Source: Sporomusaceae bacterium (GTDB taxonomy: Bacteria; Bacillota; Negativicutes; Sporomusales; UBA7701). From it: a stretch of DNA of 64,000 bases. The stretch covers positions 1 to 64,000 of the forward strand of contig JAVKTQ010000002.1 of the NCBI GenBank assembly GCA_031460455.1, written 5' to 3'. Under the pieces are notes generated by a model. It worked only from the letters and a program-made list of their open reading frames with translations, did not search any database and was not told the DNA's origin. Of the stretch, positions 16,069-24,031 are shown piece after piece. Position 1 is the stretch's first letter; each line of letters begins with the position of its first letter. A program made the translations under genes and the position numbers.

Positions 16069-17256
16069 ATGGGTTTTATTTTGAAGGATAACATTACCTG
16101 GGTGGGCAAGGTCGACTGGGAGCTCCGCCGCTTCCACGGCGAGGAATACCATACCCAGCGGGGCTCGAGTTACAATTCCTATTTGGTCAGGGACGAAAAG
16201 ACGGTGCTGATCGACACCGTCTGGGCGCCGTTCGCGAAGGAGTTCGTCGCCAACCTCAAGAACGAGATCGATCTGAAGAAAATCGATTATATCGTCGCCT
16301 GCCACGGCGAGGTCGACCACAGCGGCGCACTGCCCGAACTTATGCGGGAGATTCCCGGCACGCCCATTTATTGCACTGCCAACGCGGTGAAGTCGATCAA
16401 GGGACAGTACCACCAGGACTGGGATTTCAGGACAGTGAAGACGGGCGACAGGCTCAGCCTGGGTTCGAAGGAGCTTGTGTTCATCGAGGCGCCGATGCTG
16501 CACTGGCCTGACAGCATGTTCTGCTACCTGACGGGCGACGCGGTGCTGTTCAGCAACGACGCTTTCGGCCAGCACTACGCGTCGGAAAAGATGTTCAACG
16601 ATCTTGTCGATCAGGCCGAGCTTTATCAGGAGGCGCTGAAGTATTACGCCAACATCCTTACGCCGTTCAGTAAGCTGGTGGACAAGAAGATCAAAGAGGT
16701 GGTGGGCCTCGGCCTGCCGGTGGCGATGATCGCGCCGAGCCACGGCATAATCTGGCGGGACAACCCCCTGCAGATCGTGGAGAAATACGCCGGGTGGGCG
16801 GCCGACTACCAGGAGAACCAGATCACGATTATTTACGATACGATGTGGAACGGCACCCGCCGCATGGCCGAGGCGATCTCCCAGGGCATCCGCGAGGCCG
16901 ATCCGGCGGTGACGGTTAAGCTTTATAATTCGGCCCGCTCGGACAAAACGGACATCATCGGCGAGGTTTTCAAGTCCAAGGCGATTGTCGTCGGCTCGCC
17001 GACAGTCAACAAAGGGGTGTTGTCGTCGGTCGCCGGCATCATGGAGGAGATCAGGGGCCTGGGATTCAAAAACAAGAAGGCGGCGGCGTTCGGCGCGTAC
17101 GGCTGGAGCGGCGAAGCGATCAAGCTCATCGGCGAGGAGCTCCAGAAGGGCGGCTTCGCACTGGTGGGCGACGGCCAACGGGAGCTGTGGTACCCGGGCG
17201 AGGAGTCGCTGGCAAACTGCGTGCGGTTTGGCCGCGAACTGGCGGAAAGGCTGTAA
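16069..17256 (+). CDS. fprA: Flavodiiron protein (A-type flavoprotein, FprA)
   Basis: A 395-residue cytoplasmic enzyme that reduces oxygen to water and/or nitric oxide to nitrous oxide, protecting anaerobes. The metallo-beta-lactamase-like domain (1-250) has the di-iron ligands H79, E81, D83 and H84 in HGEVDHSG, H145 in MLHWPD, D164 in SNDAFG and H225 in PSHGIIW. The flavodoxin domain starts near residue 255 with IIYDTMWNGTRRMA for FMN binding. GGGAGGCG lies before ATG. No rubredoxin is fused or adjacent, so its electron donor is encoded elsewhere. Confidence 0.95.
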   Translation: MGFILKDNITWVGKVDWELRRFHGEEYHTQRGSSYNSYLVRDEKTVLIDTVWAPFAKEFVANLKNEIDLKKIDYIVACHGEVDHSGALPELMREIPGTPIYCTANAVKSIKGQYHQDWDFRTVKTGDRLSLGSKELVFIEAPMLHWPDSMFCYLTGDAVLFSNDAFGQHYASEKMFNDLVDQAELYQEALKYYANILTPFSKLVDKKIKEVVGLGLPVAMIAPSHGIIWRDNPLQIVEKYAGWAADYQENQITIIYDTMWNGTRRMAEAISQGIREADPAVTVKLYNSARSDKTDIIGEVFKSKAIVVGSPTVNKGVLSSVAGIMEEIRGLGFKNKKAAAFGAYGWSGEAIKLIGEELQKGGFALVGDGQRELWYPGEESLANCVRFGRELAERL

Positions 17257-17313
17257 CTGCGAAGCCTTTCACAGCCTGAGTTCGGCGGTGTTCGGGAGGC
17301 GGAAAATTTCCGC

Positions 17314-17341
17314 TTGCACTTTCGGGGGATTGTGTTAAAAT
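17314..17341 (+). promoter_or_regulatory. Promoter of the fold-III decarboxylase gene
   Basis: TTGCAC (17314-17319), 16-base spacer, TAAAAT (17336-17341), giving a leader of about 120 bases. Confidence 0.6.
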
Positions 17342-17371
17342 CATAGCGTATGTTTCATGGGTATCTGACGG

Positions 17372-17443
17372 AGAACCCGACTTTAGCCGGGCACATGGGC
17401 GGGAGTCCGGGTTCTTCAGTCTGCGGAAATTGCGGATTTCCGC
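17372..17443 (+). promoter_or_regulatory. Structured 5' leader of the decarboxylase gene
   Basis: Two stem-loops are readable. AGAACCCGACT (17372-17382) pairs with AGTCCGGGTTCT (17404-17415) with one bulge, around a GCCGGG-containing loop. GCGGAAA-TTGCGGA-TTTCCGC follows at 17423-17443. Neither has a T tract and I match neither to a known riboswitch class. They end 14 bases before the ribosome-binding sequence. Confidence 0.45.
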
Positions 17444-17470
17444 TAGGACCAGAAAGGCGGGGTGATTGAC

Positions 17471-18616
17471 ATGCAATCCTATTTTAAGCTCACCCGTCCG
17501 GCGGCCGAGTCGCTGGCGGAAAAGTACGGCACACCGCTGTTGGTCCTGTCGCTCGACCAGGTGAAGGCCAACTACCGGTTTCTCACCGAACACCTGCCCG
17601 GAGTAAAGGTTCATTACGCCGTGAAGGCTAACCCCGAGAAGCGGCTGGTGACGGCGCTGGCGGACGAGGGCTCGTGCTTCGATGTAGCTTCCGACGGCGA
17701 GATGCTCGAACTGGCGGCGATGGGCGTGGCTCCCGATCGCATCATATACGCCAATCCGATCAAGACGGCCAGCGGTCTGGCGGTTGCCCGCCGCACCGGC
17801 GTCAACAGGTTCACGTTCGACAGCGAAAACGAGATTGCCCGCATCGCCCGGGCAATTCCCGGCGGCACGGTGCTGCTGAGGATCAGGGTGGACAACCCGC
17901 AGGCGCTGGTCGATCTCAATAAGAAGTTCGGTGCACCGCCCGAGGACGCTCTCCGGCTTCTGAGGCTGGCCCGCGAGCAGGGGCTGGATGTAGCGGGGCT
18001 GTGTTTCCACGTCGGCAGCCAGTCGACGAGCGCCAAGGCGTACACCGAGGCTATCGGGGTCTGCCGGCGGCTGGCCGACGCAGCGGCGGCGGACGGCTTC
18101 AAGCTGCGATACCTTGATATCGGCGGCGGGTTCCCCATCCCCACGCCGCAGGAGAATGTGGATGTGACGGCGATGATGGCCGAGATCAGGGCGGCTCTGG
18201 CCGCTTTCCCGGACACCGAGATATGGAGCGAACCGGGCCGCTTTATCTGCGGCACGGCCGTCAACCTTATCACGCGCGTGATCGGCGTCCAGACCCGCAA
18301 CAACCAGCAGTGGTATTTTCTCGACGAGGGGCTGTACGGGACATTCTCAGGGGTAATCTTCGATCATTGGGATTTCGCCCTGGAAACCTTCCGCGAGGGC
18401 AAACAGATTGCCGCCACTTTCGCCGGGCCGAGCTGCGATTCGTTTGACGTGATGTTCCGCGATAAGCCGACGGCGCCGCTGGCGGTGGACGACCTCATCC
18501 TGGTGCCGAACTGCGGCGCGTACACTTCGGCGTCGGCGACGACTTTCAACGGATTTGCCAAGGCCGGCATCCTCGTCTGGGAGGAGCTGCGGGCCGAGTT
18601 GACGGCGACGGTGTGA
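17471..18616 (+). CDS. Fold-III PLP decarboxylase (ornithine/lysine decarboxylase type)
   Basis: A 381-residue alanine-racemase-fold decarboxylase. PLP lysine in HYAVKANPE, FHVGSQ, the phosphate-binding LDIGGGFP, EPGRF, and the active-site cysteine region GPSCDSFDV place it with eukaryotic-type ornithine decarboxylases and the bifunctional lysine/ornithine decarboxylase of Selenomonas ruminantium. In Selenomonas the product cadaverine is attached to peptidoglycan and anchors the outer membrane; that role is a plausible inference. ATG 17471 is preferred over GTG 17462 because GGGGTGA lies between them. Its last 114 coding bases recur, mutated, at 25749-25868. Confidence 0.88.
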   Translation: MQSYFKLTRPAAESLAEKYGTPLLVLSLDQVKANYRFLTEHLPGVKVHYAVKANPEKRLVTALADEGSCFDVASDGEMLELAAMGVAPDRIIYANPIKTASGLAVARRTGVNRFTFDSENEIARIARAIPGGTVLLRIRVDNPQALVDLNKKFGAPPEDALRLLRLAREQGLDVAGLCFHVGSQSTSAKAYTEAIGVCRRLADAAAADGFKLRYLDIGGGFPIPTPQENVDVTAMMAEIRAALAAFPDTEIWSEPGRFICGTAVNLITRVIGVQTRNNQQWYFLDEGLYGTFSGVIFDHWDFALETFREGKQIAATFAGPSCDSFDVMFRDKPTAPLAVDDLILVPNCGAYTSASATTFNGFAKAGILVWEELRAELTATV

Positions 18617-18623
18617 TTGACTG
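18503..18623 (+). repeat. Direct repeat copy A (3' end of the decarboxylase gene)
   Basis: The 121 bases from GTGCCGAACTGCGG to GTGATTGACTG include the decarboxylase stop codon. They recur at 25749-25868 with two substitutions and one deletion by eye. The two copies bracket the GntR-RraA-TRAP cassette. Confidence 0.9.
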
Positions 18624-18628
18624 TCTCC

Positions 18629-18667
18629 GGGCATCTTTCCCCAGCGGGAGAGGTGCCCTTTCTTTTT
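18629..18667 (+). terminator. Rho-independent terminator after the decarboxylase
   Basis: GGGCATCTTTCCC-CAGC-GGGAGAGGTGCCC stem-loop followed by TTTCTTTTT. Confidence 0.83.
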
Positions 18668-18708
18668 GCCCGGCCGGCTTTTGCTATCAACGGGATTTCG
18701 GTTTTCCG

Positions 18709-18737
18709 TTGACACAAGCTTCTGCAAATGGTAATAT
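18709..18737 (+). promoter_or_regulatory. Consensus promoter of the cassette regulator gene
   Basis: TTGACA (18709-18714), 17-base spacer, TAATAT (18732-18737). An operator-like repeat starts 3 bases downstream. Confidence 0.8.
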
Positions 18738-18740
18738 TTT

Positions 18741-18760
18741 ATTGTCGACAGACTGTATAC
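18741..18760 (+). promoter_or_regulatory. Candidate operator O1 of the cassette GntR regulator
   Basis: ATTGTCGACAGACTGTATAC overlaps the transcription start region of the regulator gene. An 18/20 match lies at 19497-19516 before the first RraA gene. It contains the palindrome TGTCGACA. Confidence 0.65.
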
Positions 18761-18786
18761 TAAAAAAGATGGTGAGAAGTTAGATA

Positions 18787-19425
18787 ATGAATCGCAGAAA
18801 GCAAGTATATGATTACTTACTGGAGGCTATTCTTTCGAATCAGCTGCCTCCGGGGGCGCCGATTATCGAGACCGAAATTTCGGCAGCCCTGAAAATTAGC
18901 CGTACTCCGGTGCGGGAAGCGTTGAAGGAATTGGCCTCGGACGGGCTGGTTTCGCATTATCCGCTGAAGGGAACTTTTGTATCCGAGATAACGCCGTATG
19001 ATATCGAGGAGATTTTTAATCTGCGTACGATGCTGGAAGTATGCGCCTTGCAGTTGGCGTATGACAAGATTACGGAAGAGGAGTTGAAAAGGGTCGGGAA
19101 TATGTTTGCGGCGTTGGATGAGAATAGCTCGAAGGAGGCCCTCCACGAAGCGGACAAGTGCCTGCATTCTTTGATCGTCGACAAGGCGGGCAATTATCGG
19201 CTCAAGCAATTCCTCGGCATTCTCAACGTTCAGATTGAACGGTTCAGACGGATGGCCGCCCGCGACCCGAACCGGCTGATCAGCTCCAAGCAAGAGCACC
19301 AGGAGATTATCCATCTTCTGCGGAAAAAGGATTTGAAGGCCTGCGAGGAGAGCCTGAAAAAACATTTGCACAACGTAAAGGCTAGTACGCTGGATATTTC
19401 CAAGATGCTGATTATGAACAAGTAG
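18787..19425 (+). CDS. GntR family (FCD subfamily) regulator of the RraA-TRAP cassette
   Basis: A 212-residue regulator with a winged-helix domain (residues 1-68; ISRTPVREALKELASDGLV is the recognition helix and wing) and an FCD domain (about 75-200). The FCD metal ligands are weaker than usual: the first motif reads HEADKCLHSLI and the second EHQEII, with KKHLHNV third. It probably senses the substrate imported by the TRAP system. Candidate operators lie at its own promoter and before the next gene. ATG 18787 follows GGTGAGAAG. Its base composition is visibly lower in GC than the decarboxylase upstream. Confidence 0.88.
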   Translation: MNRRKQVYDYLLEAILSNQLPPGAPIIETEISAALKISRTPVREALKELASDGLVSHYPLKGTFVSEITPYDIEEIFNLRTMLEVCALQLAYDKITEEELKRVGNMFAALDENSSKEALHEADKCLHSLIVDKAGNYRLKQFLGILNVQIERFRRMAARDPNRLISSKQEHQEIIHLLRKKDLKACEESLKKHLHNVKASTLDISKMLIMNK

Positions 19426-19496
19426 CCGGACAACCCAAACCCTCGAATTTAACGCGAGATTGCCCAGAAAGCGCTCTCGCGGTTTAATTGGCTGCT

Positions 19497-19516
19497 ATTG
19501 TCGACAGGCTGAATAC
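19497..19516 (+). promoter_or_regulatory. Candidate operator O2 before the first RraA gene
   Basis: ATTGTCGACAGGCTGAATAC, 18 of 20 bases identical to O1. It lies 68 bases upstream of the RraA start codon, in the only sizeable gap of the operon. Confidence 0.6.
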
Positions 19517-19583
19517 AAATTGTGCACTATCGGGACACACTCTCGGGGGCGAGCAATTAAAATTGACATAAGGGGGCTATATC

Positions 19584-20243
19584 ATGAACCAAGACTACCG
19601 CGAAAGGCTGAGAAAATTATCGACCACGAACGTGTCCGACGCCTTGGATGCGCTGGGGCTGAAAGGATCGACCTACGGGGTTAGGCCGATATGGGAGGGG
19701 TGCAAGAAGATTGTCGGCGAGGCGGTCACGATAAAATTGACAGCGGCCGGACTGACCAAGAGCACCACCCACCTGGGCGTGAAAGCGATCGAGGCCGCCA
19801 AGAAGGGCGATGTTATTCTGGTCGACAACGGCGGCCGGTTGGACACTTCCTGCTGGGGGGGCATTCTGGCCAACGGCGCGAAGGCCAAGGGAATAGAAGG
19901 CGTCGTGATCGACGGCGCCTGCCGCGATGTGGACGATTACCTGGAGGCGGACTTCAGTGTATACGCCCGGGGAGCGGTTGTGGCAACGGCCAGGGGACGG
20001 ATTATGGAAGAAGCGACAAATGTTATGGTTCAGTTCGGGGGAGTCCAGGTTCGCCCCGGCGATGTGATAATAGCCGATAGGAGCGGGGTTGTCGTCGTTC
20101 CCCAGGAAAGGTTCGAGGATGTTTTGAAAAAAGCGGAAGAGTTGTTCGAAAAGGAAGAAAGTATGATCAGAGAAATCAGGAACGGCGCATCGATGTTAGA
20201 GGTGGATACCAAGTACAGCTACGAGAAAATGCTGAAGGCATAA
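19584..20243 (+). CDS. RraA family protein 1 (active-site acid replaced by Gly)
   Basis: A 219-residue member of the RraA/HMG-aldolase superfamily, whose enzymes cleave 4-hydroxy-4-methyl-2-oxoglutarate or decarboxylate oxaloacetate. The core shows TTNVSDALDALG, VDNGGRLDTSCWGG and IDGACRD. Active aldolases carry an acidic residue followed 20 residues later by Arg-Asp (D-x20-R-D). Here that acidic position is Gly (WGG-x20-RD), so ordinary aldolase chemistry may be lost or changed. AAGGGGGC lies before ATG. It is first in an operon with two further paralogues and a TRAP transporter. Confidence 0.85.
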   Translation: MNQDYRERLRKLSTTNVSDALDALGLKGSTYGVRPIWEGCKKIVGEAVTIKLTAAGLTKSTTHLGVKAIEAAKKGDVILVDNGGRLDTSCWGGILANGAKAKGIEGVVIDGACRDVDDYLEADFSVYARGAVVATARGRIMEEATNVMVQFGGVQVRPGDVIIADRSGVVVVPQERFEDVLKKAEELFEKEESMIREIRNGASMLEVDTKYSYEKMLKA

Positions 20244-20263
20244 TCAGGATAGGATGGGTGACA

Positions 20264-20935
20264 ATGGACGAAAAAATTCGCTTGCGTAAAGAAGTAATTG
20301 ACGAATATAAGAAGCTGGACACGACAAGCATATCGGACGCCTTGGACAGACTCGGGATCAGGGGCGGACTTCTGGGTATAAAGCCGGTTGTCGAAGGCAC
20401 TCGCCTCTGCGGCCAGGCGTTTACGGTTCATTATGTCCCGTGCGGGGAGATAAAGGGCACTGTCGGCGATTTTCTGGATGATGTCGAGCCAAACGAGGTA
20501 GTGGTGATTGATAATTCCGGACGGCTGGACTGCACCGTCTGGGGGGATATCATGGCGCTGAGCGCGAGCCAGCGGAAGATTGCCGGCACGGTGATCGACG
20601 GCGTGTGCCGGGACGTTCCGGTGGTAAAAAGCCTGCAGTATCCGATATTTACCAAGGGGACCTATATGGTTACAGGCAAGGACAGGGTTTTTGTCGATAA
20701 GGTCAATATTCCCGTTTCCGTGTCAGGCGTGCAGGTTATCCCTGGCGACCTGATCGTCGGCGACGGCACCGGCGTTGTGGTCGTTCCCCTGAAACGGGCG
20801 GAGGATGTGCTTAAGATTGCCACCGAGATTGAGACGAAGGAAAAGTTGGTCGAGCAGAAGATAAGGGAAGGATGTTCTCTGAAAGAGGCGCGGGCGGCCG
20901 TCAATTACCATTCCCTGCAAACCCGCGAGGCGTAA
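20264..20935 (+). CDS. RraA family protein 2 (D-x20-R-D motif intact)
   Basis: A 223-residue RraA/HMG-aldolase-like protein. It has TTSISDALDRLGI, IDNSGRLDCTVWGD and IDGVCRD; the acid of WGD lies exactly 20 residues before the Arg-Asp pair, as in catalytically active HMG/CHA aldolases. It may cleave a 4-carboxy-4-hydroxy-2-oxo acid to pyruvate plus a keto acid, or decarboxylate oxaloacetate. ATG 20264 is chosen over GTG 20258 because AGGATGGG precedes it at better spacing. It is clearly homologous to its neighbours but well diverged, so not a recent tandem duplication. Confidence 0.87.
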   Translation: MDEKIRLRKEVIDEYKKLDTTSISDALDRLGIRGGLLGIKPVVEGTRLCGQAFTVHYVPCGEIKGTVGDFLDDVEPNEVVVIDNSGRLDCTVWGDIMALSASQRKIAGTVIDGVCRDVPVVKSLQYPIFTKGTYMVTGKDRVFVDKVNIPVSVSGVQVIPGDLIVGDGTGVVVVPLKRAEDVLKIATEIETKEKLVEQKIREGCSLKEARAAVNYHSLQTREA

Positions 20936-20963
20936 GAAGAGGCGAAGAGAAGGAGTGAACAAA

Positions 20964-21995
20964 GTGAAAAGAAACTTCAAGATGGCTATGGGTCTGGCGC
21001 TCGCTATCGTTATGCTGCTGACGGCCGTATTGACGGGCTGTTCGGGCGGAAACAAGCCGGCTAAGGAAAACGCCGCGCCCAAGGGAAAAGTCGTGCTGAA
21101 ACTCGGGCATGTTTCGGCACCTTCGCATCCTTATCATGTAGCGGCAGAGGCGGTCGCGAAGGAGGTTGCCGAAAAGACGAAAGGCGCGGTGGAGATTCAG
21201 ATTTTTCCTTCCAACCAGTTGGGTCAGCAACGGGAGATGAATGAAGGGCTGCAGCTTGGCTCGATCGATATCGTCCTTACATCGTCGGCCGTTTTGGCCC
21301 AGTTTGCTCCCAAGGTTCAGGTTATCGACTTGCCATACATATTCAGGGATAGGGAGCATGCGTACAAGGTTTTCGACGGCCCGTTGGCCAAGGAGATTTT
21401 CAGCGGCGTGAATGCCGTCGGCACGTATGTCACCACATGGGAAAACGGCGTGCGACATTTCATGGATAATGTAAGGCCGATCAAAAGTCCCGCCGATATG
21501 AAGGGTCTTAAAATCAGGGTAATGGAAAACAAGGTATATATCGAGATGACAAAACTGCTGGGCGCCAGCCCCACTCCCATGGCTTATGGCGAGCTATATA
21601 CCGCGCTGCAGCAAAAGACTGTCGACGGCGCCGACGCCCCTATCGGCAATATTTACACCGAACGGTTCTATGAGGTGCAGAAGTATCTGGTTCTTGACGA
21701 GCATTCGTATTCGCCGTCTATCGTTCTTGTGAGCAATAACCTTGCCAAGAAGGTCGGCGACGAGAACGCGAAGATCATCATCGAGACGTTCAAAAAGTAT
21801 ACAAAGTACCAGCGCGATCTGGTGGTTAAGGAAGACTTGGAGAAACTTGAGCTGTTGAAGAAGGCGGGCATGCAGGTTTACACACCGACCGCCGACGAAA
21901 AGCAGCAGTTTATAACCGCCGTCAAACCCGTCTGGGGACAATTTGAGAAGGTTGTCGGCAAGGATTTGATCGACAAAATAGCTTCGACAAAATAG
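20964..21995 (+). CDS. dctP: TRAP transporter substrate-binding lipoprotein (DctP)
   Basis: A 343-residue DctP/SiaP family binding protein. The N-terminus is a lipoprotein signal with the lipobox-like LTAVLTGC just before GGNK, so it is membrane-tethered rather than free in the periplasm. Family features: LKLGHVSAPSHPYH at the mature start, FPSNQLG, the substrate carboxylate-binding arginine region MKGLKIRVMENKVY, and GELYTALQQKTVDGADAP. The ligand is probably a carboxylate or hydroxy acid; sequence alone does not say which. GTG 20964 is favoured over GTG 20955 because AGGAG lies 8 bases upstream. Confidence 0.92.
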   Translation: MKRNFKMAMGLALAIVMLLTAVLTGCSGGNKPAKENAAPKGKVVLKLGHVSAPSHPYHVAAEAVAKEVAEKTKGAVEIQIFPSNQLGQQREMNEGLQLGSIDIVLTSSAVLAQFAPKVQVIDLPYIFRDREHAYKVFDGPLAKEIFSGVNAVGTYVTTWENGVRHFMDNVRPIKSPADMKGLKIRVMENKVYIEMTKLLGASPTPMAYGELYTALQQKTVDGADAPIGNIYTERFYEVQKYLVLDEHSYSPSIVLVSNNLAKKVGDENAKIIIETFKKYTKYQRDLVVKEDLEKLELLKKAGMQVYTPTADEKQQFITAVKPVWGQFEKVVGKDLIDKIASTK

Positions 21996-21997
21996 CT

Positions 21998-22148
21998 CGC
22001 CCCAAAAGGGGCAGAGGTCATGGCAAAAACACCGTCAGGTATGTCCGCGGCTTTCGTTAGGAAATGCAGCGACGGGCGCCTGCAGCCGATTGTCGGGTTG
22101 CGGGCGTCCCTTGCCGCGGCATTCGCTTTTCGGACAGGCTACTGTCCG
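21998..22148 (+). other. Intercistronic stretch with two hairpins between dctP and dctQ
   Basis: GCCCC-AAAA-GGGGC directly after the dctP stop and GGACAG-GCTA-CTGTCC at 22133-22148, in a 184-base gap of an otherwise compact operon. Neither has a T tract. Such hairpins often stabilise the binding-protein message so that it exceeds the permease message. A 49-codon frame crosses the gap but lacks a usable ribosome-binding site. Confidence 0.4.
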
Positions 22149-22179
22149 TACGCAAGCACTTTATTGTAAGGAGATAGCT

Positions 22180-22683
22180 ATGGAAGCGTTTGGACGGTTT
22201 ACGGACAATTTAAACAAAATCGTGTTATGGGCTAGTATCGCCTGCTTCGGTGTGATGACCTTCTGTGCGGGAGCTCAGGTGCTGACGAGGTATTTGATGA
22301 GCGCACCGTTGGAGTGGACGGAGGAAATCGCCCGCTTTATGTTTATCTATATTGCTTTGCTGGGTTCGGCCATCTGTGTAAAGCAGATGAGCCATATCAA
22401 CGTGGATCTTGTGCTTGTGCGGGTGTCGGCGAAAACGCAGTGGACCATGAAAGTTTTCGTTGCCGTGACCAGTATGGTTTTTTTCGCGATTATGTCGTGG
22501 TCCGGCGTGGAGATATCGGCGGCTACAATGGAACAGTACGCACCAGCCACGGATTTGCCGATGGGGTATGTTTACGCTTCGGTGCCAATCAGCGGACTGC
22601 TGATGCTGATATATTCCGGCGAAATATTTCTTAAACTGATCCGGGAGAAAACCGGCGGCTGTCAAGCGCAGGGAGGGAAGTAG
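22180..22683 (+). CDS. dctQ: TRAP transporter small permease (DctQ)
   Basis: A 167-residue integral membrane protein with four predicted helices (about residues 15-35, 48-67, 88-108 and 128-148). The DctQ landmark region EWTEEIARFMFIYIALLGSA is present, as is the conserved MSHINVDL between helices 2 and 3. It forms the transporter with DctM and is driven by a sodium or proton gradient. ATG 22180 is supported by AAGGAGATAGCT. It directly abuts dctM. Confidence 0.92.
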   Translation: MEAFGRFTDNLNKIVLWASIACFGVMTFCAGAQVLTRYLMSAPLEWTEEIARFMFIYIALLGSAICVKQMSHINVDLVLVRVSAKTQWTMKVFVAVTSMVFFAIMSWSGVEISAATMEQYAPATDLPMGYVYASVPISGLLMLIYSGEIFLKLIREKTGGCQAQGGK

Positions 22684-23961
22684 ATGATTTCTTTAATCCT
22701 GTTCGGAGCCTTCATTTTTCTGTTAGCCGTCGGCGCTCCCATAGGTGTGGCTTTGGGACTTGCGACCGTGGTTGCGCTGCTGGTGGACGGGACTGTAACG
22801 ATGACGGTTGTCGCCCAGAAAATCCTGGCGGCGAACAATTCCTTTCCCCTCCTCGCCGTGCCGTTTTTTATGTTTGCGGGGGCGGTAATGACCGAAGGCG
22901 GCATATCGAAGCGACTGATTGATTTCGTGTATACGCTGGTCGGCAGCATAAGAGGCGGTCTGGCCATGGTTGCCACGGTAACGGCGATGTTTTTCGCGGC
23001 TATTTCCGGCTCGTCTGCGGCGACCTGCGCCGCTATCGGCTCCAGTTTGATTCCGGCGATGAAGCAAAAGGGCTATGATGAGGAATACTCGGCGGCGGTT
23101 ATCGCTGCAGCCGGCACAACCGGTATTGTTATTCCGCCCAGTACGCCGATGGTCGTTTACGGCGTCGTCGCCGGCGTTTCAATCGGCGAGCTGTTTCTCG
23201 GCGGATTCATACCGGGGATCCTCATGGGACTGGCGATGATGGTGGTAATATACTTCCAGGCTAAAAAACGCGGGTATGTGGGTGAAAAACGCTCCGATAT
23301 CAAAACGGTCTGGAAGACGTTTATCGACGCCTCTTGGGGTTTGATGATGCCGGTTATAATTCTCGGCGGGATATATGGTGGCATTTTCACCCCGACGGAG
23401 TCGGCCGCAATTGCTTCTTTTTATGGCTTGTTTGTTACCTTGTTTATCTACAAAGAGAAAAAATTCGCCGACATACCCAAGATAATGGGAAAGGCCGTAG
23501 TAGCCACGGCAATTGTAATGTTTATCATCAGTATGGCCGGCCTGTTCAGTTGGATTTTAACCGCTAACCGCATCCCGCAGGCGATGGCCGCTTTGTTTCT
23601 CAGCCTGACAACCAACCCGCTGTACATTATGATGCTTATTAACGTGCTGTTGCTGTTCGTGGGCACGTTCCTGAACGCGACGGCCGCGATTTCCATCCTT
23701 GTGCCGGTGCTGTTCCCGGTCATTACCAAGGTTGGCATTGATCCGGTGGCGTTTGGCGTTATTATGACGGTTAACCTGGCGATCGGCTGCATTACACCCC
23801 CGGTCGGCGTGGACCTGTTTGTCGCCCAGAGCATTTCCGGGATAAGCATTGAACGGATAACAAGATCGGTTTTCCCATTGCTGATGGCGCTGATCGGGGT
23901 TCTCTTGTTAGTTACCTTCGTTCCCGAGTTGATCCTCTTAATTCCCAGCACGATGAAGTGA
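22684..23961 (+). CDS. dctM: TRAP transporter large permease (DctM)
   Basis: A 425-residue permease with about 11-12 membrane helices. Seen: GAPIGVALGLATVVALL near the N-terminus, the family-typical AISGSSAATCAAIGS and the second-repeat counterpart GTFLNATAAISILVPVLFP, plus NLAIGCITPPVGVDLFVAQS. It carries the translocation path in the DctPQM system. The start codon immediately follows the dctQ stop (TAGATG). GC content is clearly below that of the housekeeping genes in this window. Confidence 0.94.
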   Translation: MISLILFGAFIFLLAVGAPIGVALGLATVVALLVDGTVTMTVVAQKILAANNSFPLLAVPFFMFAGAVMTEGGISKRLIDFVYTLVGSIRGGLAMVATVTAMFFAAISGSSAATCAAIGSSLIPAMKQKGYDEEYSAAVIAAAGTTGIVIPPSTPMVVYGVVAGVSIGELFLGGFIPGILMGLAMMVVIYFQAKKRGYVGEKRSDIKTVWKTFIDASWGLMMPVIILGGIYGGIFTPTESAAIASFYGLFVTLFIYKEKKFADIPKIMGKAVVATAIVMFIISMAGLFSWILTANRIPQAMAALFLSLTTNPLYIMMLINVLLLFVGTFLNATAAISILVPVLFPVITKVGIDPVAFGVIMTVNLAIGCITPPVGVDLFVAQSISGISIERITRSVFPLLMALIGVLLLVTFVPELILLIPSTMK

Positions 23962-24031
23962 CGGTAAACAACAGCAACTGCTTCTTACTATTAGGAATGA
24001 TAATCCACGGCAAAGAGCGGGAGGAATTATT

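Noticed and set aside
15851-16084. 77-codon plus-strand frame between the NRDE and flavodiiron genes
   Set aside because: It begins inside the terminator hairpin, overlaps the fprA start, has no ribosome-binding site and no recognisable features. Apart from the terminator I see nothing else in this gap.
15328-17178. Very long minus-strand open frame of 616 codons
   Set aside because: It runs antisense across the NRDE gene, a terminator and the flavodiiron gene. Its translation is Arg/His/Leu-rich with no recognisable domain, as expected for the antisense of GC-rich genes.
22020-22169. 49-codon frame between dctP and dctQ
   Set aside because: Its only upstream purine tract (GAGG) is two bases from the ATG, the peptide has no recognisable features, and hairpins explain the gap.
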